Shown here: positions 30,837-40,901 of the stretch, piece by piece
Layout of the letters: every line of letters starts with the position of its first letter
Numbering within the stretch: the first letter of the stretch is position 1
Assembly (NCBI RefSeq): GCF_002101735.1
Contig: NZ_LQPE01000132.1
Span: 32,658 to 96,657, forward strand
Direction of reading: 5' to 3'
DNA length: 64,000 nt
DNA from: Mycobacterium kyorinense
GTDB taxonomy: Bacteria > Actinomycetota > Actinomycetes > Mycobacteriales > Mycobacteriaceae
Notes under the pieces: generated by a model
Told to the model about the DNA's origin: nothing
Database searches by the model: none
Seen by the model: the letters and a program-made list of their open reading frames with translations, nothing else
Made by a program: the position numbers and the translations under genes

Positions 30837-30967
30837 CTGGCGTGCACCGGTTGTTGGGCGACTTGACGAATTTTTTCGACGGTTCTCGCTCGATTTGTCA
30901 CGACCGGTCACCACAGCCACGCCTGCCACGCGAGTACCAGACCTCTCGACGGGTCGTCGCGGCGCCG

Positions 30968-32161
30968 TCAGGCTCCGCCCGACGCGGGCACCCCGAGCGC
31001 TCGGGCAAACTCCGGTGGCACCACGATGTCGTCCGCGCTGAGGTCGTGTACGGAGCCATGACCGAGCCCCATCAGCGCGCAGTCGATGCCGGCGCGCAGG
31101 ATGTCGAGCACGTTCTCGACCCCGGGTTGTCCGGCGGCCGCCAGGCCCCACAGGTACGCGCGGCCGATCATCACCGCACGCGCGCCCAGCGCCAGCGCCT
31201 TGACGACGTCGCTGCCGCGCCGGATGCCACCGTCCAGCAACACCTCGATCTGATCACCGACCGCGTCGGCGACCGCCGGCAGCGCACGAATAGCCGCAGG
31301 TGTTCCGTCCAGGTTGTTGCCGCCGTGGTTGGACACCGAGATCGCCGAAACACCGGCATCCACAGCCCTTTTCGCGTCGTCGACCCGCATCACGCCTTTG
31401 AGCATGAACGGACCGCCCCACAGTTCACGCAGCCAGGCGATGTCCTCCCACGTCGGCGGTGGGGTGCCCATCCATTCGCCGTAGGCGGCGAAGAACGGTG
31501 GACCGGGCTCGCCCTTGCGCGCCTGGTTGGGCACGCGCAGGTTCGGCGGGCGCAGCGTCTTGCCCCACTGCCACAGCCAGCCCGGGCGGGTGACGGCCTG
31601 CGGGGACAGCCGCAGGATGGTTGCCAGATTCATCTGCTCGGGGATCTTGGGGCTGCCCCAGTCCCGCCCGTGCGAGAACGTCCAGTCGGTGGTGACGATC
31701 AGGCCGACGGCGCCGGCCGCGCGGGCCCGCTCGACGCGCTCTGCGATCGCCTCGCGCCCGCCGAGCCAATACAGCTGGAAGAACAGCTTGGGGTTGGCGG
31801 CGACGACGTCCTCGATCGGCTTGCTGGCAAACGACGACAATCCCATCGCGGTGCCGCGCGCGGCCGCGGCCCTGGCGACGGCCACTTCCCCGTCCGGGTG
31901 AACGGCCTGCACGCCGGTGGGCGAGATGATCACCGGCAGCGAGATGTCTTGTCCCATAACGGTAGTCGCCAGCTCACGCTTCTCCACGGCACCGACCACG
32001 TGCGGCGCGAAACCCAGCTCGCTGAACGCCTCGACGTTGTCGGCGACGGTGATGCCCTTTTCGCTGGCCGCGATCAGCGCGGCGTATACCGACTTCGGCA
32101 GCCGGCGTTTGGCGCGCTGCTGCGCGACGGCGACCGTCTCGAACCAGATGTCGCGTGCCAT
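30968..32161 (-). CDS. mftD: Mycofactocin dehydrogenase MftD (FMN, LldD-like)
   Basis: 397 residues, alpha-hydroxy-acid oxidase fold. The phosphate-binding and catalytic regions LPVIISPTGVQAVHPDGE, SNHGGNNLDGT (active His) and LLDGGIRRGSDVVKAL are intact. MftD oxidatively deaminates AHDP to premycofactocin. The start follows the mftC stop by three bases. Confidence 0.95.
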   Translation of the reverse strand: MARDIWFETVAVAQQRAKRRLPKSVYAALIAASEKGITVADNVEAFSELGFAPHVVGAVEKRELATTVMGQDISLPVIISPTGVQAVHPDGEVAVARAAAARGTAMGLSSFASKPIEDVVAANPKLFFQLYWLGGREAIAERVERARAAGAVGLIVTTDWTFSHGRDWGSPKIPEQMNLATILRLSPQAVTRPGWLWQWGKTLRPPNLRVPNQARKGEPGPPFFAAYGEWMGTPPPTWEDIAWLRELWGGPFMLKGVMRVDDAKRAVDAGVSAISVSNHGGNNLDGTPAAIRALPAVADAVGDQIEVLLDGGIRRGSDVVKALALGARAVMIGRAYLWGLAAAGQPGVENVLDILRAGIDCALMGLGHGSVHDLSADDIVVPPEFARALGVPASGGA

Positions 32162-32164
32162 CGA

Positions 32165-33334
32165 CTACACCGGGCTTTCGTTGCAGATGCGTCGCGGCGG
32201 ACGCGTGGACAGGGTCAGCGGTACCGGTCCGCTACGACTCCGGGAGTGGTCGCCGGCGGGACGGGGTTTGTCGCGTTCTTGGGCCAGCGCCGGCGCGCCG
32301 TGGCCCTGCACGCACTCGGGATCCGGCCCGTCCAGCGGCAGACCGGTGAAGAACTTCGCCGCCATGCAGCCGCCACGGCAGCTGTCGTAATGCCCGCAGC
32401 TGCCGCAGGCGCCGGCGGACTGTGGTTCGCGCAGCTCGCGAAACAGCGGCGCGTTCTTCCAGACATTGTCAAATCCGCCGTCGGACAACACGTTTCCGGC
32501 GAGGAAGCGATCGTGGATGGCGAAGGGGCAGGCGTACACGTCGCCCACCGGGTCGATCAGGCAGACCACCCGCCCGGCCCCGCACATGTTCAGACCGGCC
32601 AGTGCGCCGGGTTCGCCGAGCCCCGACAGGTGGAAGAACGAGTCGCCGGTCAGCACGCGCTCACCCTTGGCGACCAGCCAGTCGTACAGCTGCACCTGCT
32701 GGTCGGCGGTCGGGTGCAGCTCGTCCCACACGTCGGCGCCGCGGCCCGAGGGACGCAGCCGGGTGATGCGCAGCGTGGCGCCGTAACGGCTTGCCAGAGC
32801 AGCGAATTCGTCGAGCTGGTCGACGTTGTGGCGGGTGACCACCACCGAGATCTTGGCGTCGGTGAAGCCGGCTGCGGCCAGGTTCTCCAGCGCGCGGATG
32901 GCCATCGCGTACGACCCGGGGCCACGCACGGCGTCGTTGACCTCCGCGGTGGCGCCGTCGAGCGAGATCTGGACGTCGACGTAGTCGCTGGCGGCCAGCC
33001 GCGCGGCCACTTCGGGTGTGATCCGCACCCCGTTGGTGGAGAACTTGACACCGACGTGGTGTGCGGTGGCGTAGTCAACCAGCTCCCAAAAGTCCGGCCG
33101 CACAGTGGGTTCCCCGCCGCCGATGTTGACGTAGAACACCTGCATGCGTTCCAGCTCGTCGATGATGTCCTTGCATTGCCGGGTGGAAAGCTCGCGCGGG
33201 TCGCGTTTGCCCGACGACGACAGGCAGTGCACGCATGACAGATTGCAGGCGTAGGTCAGCTCCCAGGTCAGGCAGATGGGTGCGTCGAGGCCGTGCTCGA
33301 ACTGCTCGATCAGCCGCGGGACGACTGTTGTCAT
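32165..33334 (-). CDS. mftC: Mycofactocin radical SAM maturase MftC
   Basis: 389 residues (M. tuberculosis Rv0693 is about 391). The radical-SAM cluster motif is C30-x3-C34-x2-C37 in [17 protein letters not shown] follows. The C-terminal SPASM region has further Cys ligands ([31 protein letters not shown]). It decarboxylates the MftA terminal Tyr and cross-links Val-Tyr. Start ATG overlaps the mftB stop (ATGA). The much longer upstream open frame crosses mftB and mftA and is spurious. Confidence 0.96.
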   Translation of the reverse strand: MTTVVPRLIEQFEHGLDAPICLTWELTYACNLSCVHCLSSSGKRDPRELSTRQCKDIIDELERMQVFYVNIGGGEPTVRPDFWELVDYATAHHVGVKFSTNGVRITPEVAARLAASDYVDVQISLDGATAEVNDAVRGPGSYAMAIRALENLAAAGFTDAKISVVVTRHNVDQLDEFAALASRYGATLRITRLRPSGRGADVWDELHPTADQQVQLYDWLVAKGERVLTGDSFFHLSGLGEPGALAGLNMCGAGRVVCLIDPVGDVYACPFAIHDRFLAGNVLSDGGFDNVWKNAPLFRELREPQSAGACGSCGHYDSCRGGCMAAKFFTGLPLDGPDPECVQGHGAPALAQERDKPRPAGDHSRSRSGPVPLTLSTRPPRRICNESPV

Positions 33335-33621
33335 TGAATCTCCTTGGGCACCAGCATGTTCGAGTCGGCAAGCACACCCAGGGCATGCAGATAGGGCCGC
33401 TGTTCGCCGTCGGCGACGCCCGCGGCGCGGCAGGCGGCCCGGACGTCGGTGTGATCGGCAAGCGACTGCACCACGGCCAGGATGGTGCGGTTCTTCAAAA
33501 ACGACAGCTTGCGGGTGCCGAAGTGATAGAGCAGTGCGCCGAACGGCTCCGGGCGCACTGCCACCTGCGGGTGCAACCGCCAGCCGGCGTCGGGATCGAA
33601 CCCGCCCGGCGGGCCGGGCAC
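33331..33621 (-). CDS. mftB: Mycofactocin precursor-recognition protein MftB
   Basis: 96 residues from GTG (33619-33621), two bases after the mftA stop. RiPP recognition element with the conserved block [30 protein letters not shown]. It binds the MftA leader and delivers it to MftC. Confidence 0.93.
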   Translation of the reverse strand: MPGPPGGFDPDAGWRLHPQVAVRPEPFGALLYHFGTRKLSFLKNRTILAVVQSLADHTDVRAACRAAGVADGEQRPYLHALGVLADSNMLVPKEIQ

Positions 33622-33623
33622 GG

Positions 33624-33719
33624 TCAGTAGACCCCGCACATCCCGTCGATGGACACCTCTTCCACCAGGGTCTCGGTGACCAGTTCGGTGTCGCTGTCGA
33701 TCTGCTGGTTGGGCTCCAT
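33624..33719 (-). CDS. mftA: Mycofactocin precursor peptide MftA
   Basis: Only 31 residues (MEPNQQ...IDGMCGVY). The invariant C-terminal IDGMCGVY supplies the Val-Tyr that becomes the cofactor core; the acidic leader is recognised by MftB. ATG at 33717-33719, with GAAAGG upstream. Easily missed by gene finders; placement before mftB with a two-base gap is diagnostic. Confidence 0.96.
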   Translation of the reverse strand: MEPNQQIDSDTELVTETLVEEVSIDGMCGVY

Positions 33720-33759
33720 AAACTTGCCTTTCGTCGTCGGGGGTTCGACAATCTCGGAC

Positions 33760-33780
33760 AGAATATGGCATCGAGTGCCG
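33760..33780. promoter_or_regulatory. Candidate mftA promoter with MftR-operator-like repeat
   Basis: In the short mftA-mftR divergent gap, minus strand TATTCT (33765-33760) makes a good -10 about 40 bp from mftA, next to an inverted repeat GGCA-TCGAG-TGCC (33767-33779). A TetR-type MftR bound here would overlap the -35 region. No clear -35 hexamer is seen. Confidence 0.35.
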
Positions 33781-33797
33781 AAATGGAAGGGCGGGTC

Positions 33798-34394
33798 ATG
33801 CTGACGCAGTCGCGGGTGGGCCGGCGCCGCTCGACGACGCCGCACCACATCACCGATGTCGCCCTCGGCTTGTTCGCTGCCCGCGGTTTCGCCGAGGTCA
33901 GCGTCGACGACGTGGCGCAGGCCGCCGGCATCGCCCGCCGAACCCTGTTCCGCTACTACGCGTCCAAGAACGCGATCCCCTGGGGCGACTTCGACGCTCA
34001 TCTGCAGCACCTGCGGGAGCTGCTCGACCAGGTCGACCCGGACGTGCCGCTCGGTCAGGCATTGCGGTCAGCGTTGTTGGCGTTCAACACCTTCGACGAA
34101 TCGGAGACCGCCCGGCACCGGCAGCGCATGCGGGTGATCCTGCAAACCGCTGAGCTGCAAGCATATTCGATGACGATGTATGCGGGCTGGCGCGCGGTCA
34201 TCGCCGAGTTCGTCGCGCACCGAACGGGTGCCGAGCCTGCCGATCTGCTTCCGCAGACCGTCGCATGGACCATGCTCGGGGTGGCGTTGAGCGCCTACGA
34301 GCATTGGCTCGACGACGAATCCGTGTCGTTGCCGCAGGCTCTCGGGAATGCGTTCGACGTCGTCGGCGCCGGGCTGGACCGACTGCGCCGGTGA
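33798..34394 (+). CDS. mftR: Mycofactocin regulator MftR (TetR family)
   Basis: 198 residues, divergent from mft[28 protein letters not shown] at about residues 36-59. Orthologous in place and sequence to Rv0691c, reported to respond to acyl-CoA. ATG 33798 fits the family length; an in-frame ATG lies five codons upstream. The stop overlaps the GTG of the DUF2332 gene (GTGA). Confidence 0.92.
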   Translation: MLTQSRVGRRRSTTPHHITDVALGLFAARGFAEVSVDDVAQAAGIARRTLFRYYASKNAIPWGDFDAHLQHLRELLDQVDPDVPLGQALRSALLAFNTFDESETARHRQRMRVILQTAELQAYSMTMYAGWRAVIAEFVAHRTGAEPADLLPQTVAWTMLGVALSAYEHWLDDESVSLPQALGNAFDVVGAGLDRLRR

Positions 34395-35434
34395 GCACCC
34401 GGTTGCTGCGGAGCCTGCACCTGCAGTCGCAGGCATGCGCGGAGCTGGGCTCCGCGATGTACGGCGAGCTGCTCGATCGGGTGGCCGCCGATGTCGGCGC
34501 CGGCGGCGTGTTCGCGGGGATTCTGGCCGGCCACGAACACGATCCGGTGCGCCACGCGCTGCCGCTGCGACTGCTGGGGGGATTGCACCGGCTGGTGCTC
34601 GACGGGCGCGCGCCGACGTTGCGCCAGTGGTATCCGAGCACCGGTGGTCGCTGGGACGCCGGTGCGGCCTGGCCGCAGATCACCCTGACCGCGGCGCGGC
34701 ATGCCGGGCTGCTGCGTGCTGCCCTCGATCAGCCGCCGCAGACCAACGAGGTGGGCCGGTCCGCCGCACTGATCGGTGCGCTGCTGATCCTGGCCCGCCG
34801 ATTCGGTTTGCCGATAAGGCTTTTCGAGATCGGGTGCAGCGCCGGGCTGAACCTGCGGGCAGACCATTACCGCTACCGGTATACCGGCGGGCAGTGGGGT
34901 GCCGCCGACTCACCGGTGAGCATCGACGACGCCTGGCGCGGCAGTGTGCCGCCGGCTGCCGTCGTGCAGATCGTCGAACGGCGCGGCTACGACATCGCGC
35001 CCGTCAACGCCACCAGCCGCGACGGGGAATTGACACTGCTGAGCTACGTCTGGCCGGACATGTCTGCCAGGCTGGACCGGCTGCGGGGGGCGATCAGCGT
35101 CGCCCGGCGGGTACCCGCGCGACTGCTGCGGCGCGGGGCCGCCGACGCCGTCGCCGAGCTCAGCGTTGCGCCCGGCACGATCACCGTGCTGTGGCATTCC
35201 ATCATGTGGCAGTACCTTTCCCGCGACGAACAGGCCGCGGTCCAGGCCGGCATCGACGCGCTGGCGGAGCGGGCGACCGCCGAATCGCCGTTTGTGCACC
35301 TCAGTTTGGAGCCGCACCGGCGAACACCTGATTCCCCGGTCGAGTTCCTGGTCCGTGCCCGCAGCTGGCCGGGCGGTACCGACGAGGTTCTGGCCGCGTG
35401 CTCGCCGCACGGGCCGCCGGTGACATGGGAATAG
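34391..35434 (+). CDS. DUF2332 protein (Rv0690c-like)
   Basis: 347 residues, GTG start overlapping mftR. Contains [18 protein letters not shown], resembling a nucleotide- or SAM-binding Rossmann loop, and [11 protein letters not shown]2332 is widespread in actinobacteria and uncharacterised. Conserved position beside mftR suggests co-expression, but a role in mycofactocin metabolism is not shown. Confidence 0.85.
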   Translation: MSTRLLRSLHLQSQACAELGSAMYGELLDRVAADVGAGGVFAGILAGHEHDPVRHALPLRLLGGLHRLVLDGRAPTLRQWYPSTGGRWDAGAAWPQITLTAARHAGLLRAALDQPPQTNEVGRSAALIGALLILARRFGLPIRLFEIGCSAGLNLRADHYRYRYTGGQWGAADSPVSIDDAWRGSVPPAAVVQIVERRGYDIAPVNATSRDGELTLLSYVWPDMSARLDRLRGAISVARRVPARLLRRGAADAVAELSVAPGTITVLWHSIMWQYLSRDEQAAVQAGIDALAERATAESPFVHLSLEPHRRTPDSPVEFLVRARSWPGGTDEVLAACSPHGPPVTWE

Positions 35435-35442
35435 CGTGCCGG

Positions 35443-35490
35443 CTGCTGTCTCAGCGACTTCTCACGTGAGCGGGAGGATCCTGACAGCAG
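35443..35490. other. Nested inverted repeat between DUF2332 and speDE
   Basis: CTGCTGTC (35443-35450) pairs with GACAGCAG (35483-35490); between them lies the perfect palindrome CTCACGTGAG (35461-35470). It could be a terminator for the mftR-DUF2332 unit or a control site for the fusion gene that starts 84 bp later. Confidence 0.45.
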
Positions 35491-35573
35491 GCGCCAGTAA
35501 TCTGCGGCGATGCCTCAGACACCGTGTCTTCGAGTCGATCCCGCCAGGGCGCACCGGCGCCCGAAAGTGACCG

Positions 35574-36773
35574 ATGCAGTCCCGGCCCGATAGTCGCTTC
35601 GCGGGTTGTCATGTGCTCGCCGAGTTCACCGGGGTCAACCCGGCGCTCGCCAACGACGTCAGCCGACTTCGCCGCATCCTGGACGACGCACTCACCCGTG
35701 CCGGGGCGACTGTGTGCACAGTGATGGACAAGCAATTCGAGCCGCAGGGCGTGACTGTGCTCGCCTTGCTCGCCGAATCACACGCGTCGCTGCACACTTA
35801 CCCGGAACTCGGTGCGGTATTCGTCGACGTCTTCACGTGCGGTCATGCTGCCGACTCCGAATACGCGGTGGAGTTGCTGCGCAAAGGAATCGGTGCACCA
35901 ACAGCGGAGATCCGCACGGTATTTCGTGGCGCAGGTACGGAGATTGCCGACCCGATCTCGCCGGGGCTGGCCCAGCATTGGCAACTCTCGGAAGTAATCT
36001 GCGACGTGCACACGGAGTTCCAGCACGTCGTGATCGGCAGAACCGGCCAGGGTGTCGGGCTGTTCATGGACGGCGCATGCCAAAGCACGGAGATCAGCCA
36101 ACTGGTCTATCACGAAGCGCTGCTGTTGCCGGCGCTACTGCTGGCACCCCGGATCGAACGCGTACTGGTCATCGGCTCCGGGGAGGGAGTCGTGAGCCAA
36201 CTCGCGGTCGCGGCCGGCGCAACCCACGTCGATCACGTCGATATCGACCGCGAGGCCGTCCGATTGTGCGCGGAGCATCTGCCGTACGGATATTCCGCGG
36301 GTGAGCTGCGGCGGGCCGAAAGCGGGCTTGGCCCAGTCACAGTGCATTACCGCGACGGCTGGAGTTTCGTCGAAGAAACCACCGAGCGTTACGACGTCGT
36401 CGTGGTCGACCTTCCCGAGCAGACCGAGGAACCGGCTCAGCACAACCGACTGTTCTGCGCCGATTTCCTGCGGCAGTGCAAAACCGTCGGTGGCGTTGTC
36501 GTTAGCCAGGCGGGCTGCCCTACGCTGTGGCGCAACGAGAGTTTGACCCGATCGTGGCGGCACTTCCACGAAACGTTCGACGCCGTGGTCTATTTCGGCA
36601 GCGACGAGCACGAATGGGCATTCTTGTCCGGCGTCGCCGAGCCGCTGGACGATCCCGTCGCTACCATGAGAACCCGACTGGCGCAGCTGCCGTATCGGCC
36701 ACGCACGATCGACGCGGAAATGCTCGCAGCCTCGACCCTGCCACCGCACGCGTTGCGCAGCCCTATGCGATAA
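35574..36773 (+). CDS. SpeD-SpeE fusion: AdoMet decarboxylase plus aminopropyltransferase-like domain
   Basis: 399 residues with two enzymes in one chain. Residues 10-105 are a prokaryotic AdoMet decarboxylase (SpeD): the self-cleavage site is E68-S69 in AESHASLHTYPE, with His74 and Cys89 at the spacing of the known catalytic residues; the usual Ser eight residues before the cleavage site is Thr61. Residues about 110-390 are a spermidine-synthase-like domain (YHEALL, VLVIGSGEG, VDIDREAV), but the catalytic D-x-x-D is VDLPEQ, so the second Asp is Glu. It could make spermidine from AdoMet and putrescine, or be altered in specificity. Not known to me from M. tuberculosis at this locus. Confidence 0.87.
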   Translation: MQSRPDSRFAGCHVLAEFTGVNPALANDVSRLRRILDDALTRAGATVCTVMDKQFEPQGVTVLALLAESHASLHTYPELGAVFVDVFTCGHAADSEYAVELLRKGIGAPTAEIRTVFRGAGTEIADPISPGLAQHWQLSEVICDVHTEFQHVVIGRTGQGVGLFMDGACQSTEISQLVYHEALLLPALLLAPRIERVLVIGSGEGVVSQLAVAAGATHVDHVDIDREAVRLCAEHLPYGYSAGELRRAESGLGPVTVHYRDGWSFVEETTERYDVVVVDLPEQTEEPAQHNRLFCADFLRQCKTVGGVVVSQAGCPTLWRNESLTRSWRHFHETFDAVVYFGSDEHEWAFLSGVAEPLDDPVATMRTRLAQLPYRPRTIDAEMLAASTLPPHALRSPMR

Positions 36774-36802
36774 CCGCGGCTTACGGTTGAAACGCCGGAC
36801 GG

Positions 36803-37978
36803 TTACAGCACGTCGGAGATCGGTGCTCCGGCAGCGATTTTAGCGCGCGTCTTCATCACCTTGGCGGGCATCCCGCCGCCGACGACGCCGACCACCACGC
36901 CGTCGCGCTCGTAGTACGCCAGGAACCGCCGGCCGTCGTCCTCGACGAGGTGCACGATGTCGGTGGCGTGCGGCTCGCCCAGACACTGAATTTTGACGTC
37001 GTACTGGTCGCTCCAAAAGTACGGGACCACAACGTTCGACGGCGTTTCCCGGCCCAGCATAGCGGGCACCACCACCCGGGCCTGTTCCGCGACGTTGCTC
37101 CAATGTTCAACGCGCACTTGATGTCCCGCAGGGTTGCGCCATGAGGCGACGTCGCCGAGCGCCCACACGTTGGGCACGCTGGTGCGTCCGGCCGCGTCGC
37201 ACAGCACGCCGTTGTCCACCTTGATCCCGCTGCCGTCCAGCCAGTCGGTCGCCGGCCGCGACCCAATCCCGACCACCACCAAATCGGCGCTCACTTCGGC
37301 GCCGTCGGTCAGTACGACCGTGTCGACGTGTCCCCGGCCCCGGACCTCGGCCACACCGATCTCGGTGCGCACGTCGACCCCCTCGGCCCGGTGCAGCCGT
37401 GCCACCAGCCCGCCGATCTGCGCGCCGAGCACGGCCGCCAGCGGCGCGGGCTGCGGCTCTACCAGCACCACCTCCACGCCCAGGCCGCGCAGGCTGGCCG
37501 CCACCTCGCACCCGATGAAACCGGCACCGACGACGACGGCGCGTCGCGCGGCCGACGCGTGCCGGCGCAGCGCCAGGCTCTCGTCGAAGGAACGCAAAAC
37601 CCGGATGCCCTCGAGGTCGGGGAAGGCCGGAATGCGCCGCGGCACCAGGCCGGTCGCGATGGCGAGCTCGTCGTAGCCCAGCACTGTCCCGTCGTCGAGC
37701 GTCACGGTTTGCGCCGCGGTGTCGAGGCTGGTGGCGGCCGAACCCAGTCGCAGCGTGATGTCGTTCTCGTCGTAGAACTCCCGCGGTTTGAGGGTGACGT
37801 CGTCGACCTCGCTGCGCAGCACCTCTTTCGAGAGCGGCGGCCGGTCGTAGGGCAGATGCACTTCGTCGCTGACGATGGTCAGCGGGCCGGTGTAGTCCGC
37901 CCTTCGCAGTTGTTCAGCGGTCCGCGCGGCAGCGAGCCCCCCGCCGACGATCACGATGCCTTTTGCGCTACTGGTCAC
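36803..37978 (-). CDS. FAD/NAD(P)-dependent ferredoxin reductase-like flavoprotein
   Basis: 391 residues; orthologue of Rv0688. N-terminal FAD site IVIVGGGLAAARTAEQL, PYDRPPLSKE, second nucleotide-binding site VVVGAGFIGCEVAASLRGLG near residue 150, and NVWALGDVA. Family members pass electrons from NAD(P)H to ferredoxins or rubredoxins. GTG 37978 is chosen; an upstream GTG would add five residues. No ferredoxin gene is nearby. It may support one of the two P450s in the window. Confidence 0.88.
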   Translation of the reverse strand: MTSSAKGIVIVGGGLAAARTAEQLRRADYTGPLTIVSDEVHLPYDRPPLSKEVLRSEVDDVTLKPREFYDENDITLRLGSAATSLDTAAQTVTLDDGTVLGYDELAIATGLVPRRIPAFPDLEGIRVLRSFDESLALRRHASAARRAVVVGAGFIGCEVAASLRGLGVEVVLVEPQPAPLAAVLGAQIGGLVARLHRAEGVDVRTEIGVAEVRGRGHVDTVVLTDGAEVSADLVVVGIGSRPATDWLDGSGIKVDNGVLCDAAGRTSVPNVWALGDVASWRNPAGHQVRVEHWSNVAEQARVVVPAMLGRETPSNVVVPYFWSDQYDVKIQCLGEPHATDIVHLVEDDGRRFLAYYERDGVVVGVVGGGMPAKVMKTRAKIAAGAPISDVL

Positions 37979-38046
37979 GTGGAGTTCATACACGATCGCG
38001 GCGGCCAGCGGTGCGCCACCCCGCACCCCACGCAAAAATGACCGGA

Positions 38047-38592
38047 CTAGTTGAACGCGGGTGTAACGAAACGCCTCAGCATTTCTTCTTCACGAATGCT
38101 GTCGCCGATTGGCCAGTACGCCAGCGACATGACCACCCGCACGATCCATTGGGCGGCCTGGGAGTCGTCGTCGGTGATGCCGGTGAGATCGGCAGCGAGA
38201 TGCGCAAGGACCGGCGAGGAGTGCAGGTTCCCCATATCAGCGGCGGTAATCGAATCGAGCATTATGCGACGCAACGGGTCCGACCTGATTTGTTCCAGCG
38301 CCACGGTGATCGCGGTTATCACACGTTCAGCCCCGGTCAAACCATCAACCGCCCGCCGAACTGTGTCGACAATGCGGGCCGCCATGCGCATCACCACGGC
38401 ATCGCGTATTTGAGCTTTCCCGCCTGCATAGCGATAGACAGTGGCGCGCGAACAGTGGACTCGAGCGGCCAAAGCGTCGATGTCCAAAGCGTCTAGCCCC
38501 TTGGCGACGATAAGTTCCGTGGCGGCGGCATAGATGCGGTCTGCAGCCACACTGCGGCGATCGCCACCCACGACCCAATCTTTTCGACCCAT
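38047..38592 (-). CDS. TetR-family regulator divergent from CYP144
   Basis: 181 residues; HTH LDIDALAARVHCSRATVYRYAGGKAQIRDAV near the N-terminus. Divergent from the CYP144 gene with a TCTCA-n4-TGAGA palindrome in between, so it probably represses that gene and itself. It lies 68 bp upstream of the flavoprotein gene on the same strand and may be cotranscribed with it. Confidence 0.85.
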   Translation of the reverse strand: MGRKDWVVGGDRRSVAADRIYAAATELIVAKGLDALDIDALAARVHCSRATVYRYAGGKAQIRDAVVMRMAARIVDTVRRAVDGLTGAERVITAITVALEQIRSDPLRRIMLDSITAADMGNLHSSPVLAHLAADLTGITDDDSQAAQWIVRVVMSLAYWPIGDSIREEEMLRRFVTPAFN

Positions 38593-38626
38593 CGGTACAA
38601 GCCCCTTACGACTGGAGGATTCAGTT

Positions 38627-38640
38627 TCTCAAATGTGAGA
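38627..38640. promoter_or_regulatory. Operator-like palindrome between TetR and CYP144
   Basis: TCTCA-AATG-TGAGA, 5-bp perfect arms, 35 bp from the regulator start and 65 bp from the P450 start. Confidence 0.5.
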
Positions 38641-38704
38641 CAAGAACGGCGCTACGTTTCGGTCTTCGCCCTTATAGACAAGGTCCATTGAGACGACAGC
38701 CGTC

Positions 38705-40000
38705 GTGGGCCTCCACCAGCGATTTCAGCTTCGACCGCACCGCTTGACCCTGCAGGCCGGCGCCGATCAGGTTGAAAAAATGACGTCGTTGGATGGTCGC
38801 CTCGGTATCGAGCTATTCCAGGACCGATTCGTTCAGGACCCCTACCCGCTGTACGCGCGCATGCTCGCGGAGGGGCCGGTGCACCAGATCGGCGATTCCA
38901 GTTTCTACGCCGTGTGCAGTTGGGATGCGATCAACGATGCCATCGCGCGTCCGGAGGACTTCTCCTCAAACCTGACCGCGACGATGATCTATCAGCCCGA
39001 CGGCACAGTGGCCGCGTTCCCCGTCGGAGAACTCGGCGGACCGACCCAGGCGCTGGCCACGGCCGACGACCCCGCGCATGCCGTGCATCGAAAGCTGCTG
39101 ACACCGCAATTGGCGGCGAAACGCATTCGCACCGTCGAGCCCTTCATCGTGGCAACCGCCGATCAGTTGTGGAACGCCAACAGACGCGACGGATCCATCG
39201 AATGGATGAGCGCTGTGGCGAATCGGCTGCCGATGATGATTGTCGGGCGAATCATCGGCGTCCCCGACGAGGACGTCGACCGGCTGGTCCGATGGGGATA
39301 CGCCGCAACCCAGGTCGTCGAAGGGCTCGTCAACTCCGAACAGCTCACTGCCGCAGGCATCGCGGTGGTGGAACTCGGCGGCTACATCACCGAACAATTC
39401 CGCCAAGCCGCAGCCGACCCCCGCGACAATCTGCTCGGCGAGCTTGCCACAGCGTGCGGTTCGGGTGAACTGGCTGAGATGACCGCGTTGGCGATGATGA
39501 TTACGCTGTTCAGTGCCGGGGGTGAATCCACGGCGTCGTTAATCGGTTCCGCGGCTTGGATTTTGGCGACCCGAGCCGATATCCAACAGCAGCTGCGCGA
39601 CCAACCGGACCTACTCGGCGTATTTCTCGAGGAAGTGTTGCGCTACGAACCGCCGTTCCGGGGCCATTACCGCCACGTCGTCCGCGACACCACCTTGTGC
39701 GGTGTCGACCTCCCCGCGGGTTCGCGCCTAATCCTGTTGTGGGGCGCGGCCAACCGCGATCCATCGCATTTCGATAACCCCAACGAATTTCGCCTCGACC
39801 GTCCCGGCGGGAAGGGGCATATCACGTTCGGCAAGGGCGCGCACTTCTGCGTGGGAGCCGCGCTCGCCAGGTTGGAAGCCCGTATCGTGCTTCGTCAGCT
39901 CCTTGATCACACCTCGAAAATCGAAGCGGCTGAAACCGGCCGATGGCTGCCGAGCCTACTGGTGCGACGCCTCGAACGTCTGCAACTGGCTTACCAATAG
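38705..40000 (+). CDS. Cytochrome P450, CYP144 family
   Basis: 431 residues from GTG 38705, or 406 from ATG 38780. Very similar to M. tuberculosis CYP144A1 (Rv1777, 434 residues) through VQDPYPLYARM, RPEDFSSNLTATM, SAGGESTASLIG (I-helix), RYEPPFRGHYRHV and the haem loop FGKGAHFCVG. The GTG start gives the usual family length; the ATG gives a truncated N-terminus like the shorter form known for CYP144. The natural substrate is unknown. Rv1777 lies elsewhere in M. tuberculosis, so this copy is in a different neighbourhood. Confidence 0.92.
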   Translation: MGLHQRFQLRPHRLTLQAGADQVEKMTSLDGRLGIELFQDRFVQDPYPLYARMLAEGPVHQIGDSSFYAVCSWDAINDAIARPEDFSSNLTATMIYQPDGTVAAFPVGELGGPTQALATADDPAHAVHRKLLTPQLAAKRIRTVEPFIVATADQLWNANRRDGSIEWMSAVANRLPMMIVGRIIGVPDEDVDRLVRWGYAATQVVEGLVNSEQLTAAGIAVVELGGYITEQFRQAAADPRDNLLGELATACGSGELAEMTALAMMITLFSAGGESTASLIGSAAWILATRADIQQQLRDQPDLLGVFLEEVLRYEPPFRGHYRHVVRDTTLCGVDLPAGSRLILLWGAANRDPSHFDNPNEFRLDRPGGKGHITFGKGAHFCVGAALARLEARIVLRQLLDHTSKIEAAETGRWLPSLLVRRLERLQLAYQ

Positions 40001-40011
40001 CGGCCTTGGTG

Positions 40012-40860
<849 letters not shown>

Positions 40861-40901
40861 CTAGCAGTCGAACTGAAACGTGTTCTAGTCGGGCGTCCAG
40901 C

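Noticed and set aside
33335..33931. Upstream extension of mftC through mftB and mftA
   Set aside because: Overlaps two recognised genes in other frames; MftC homology starts at ATG 33334.
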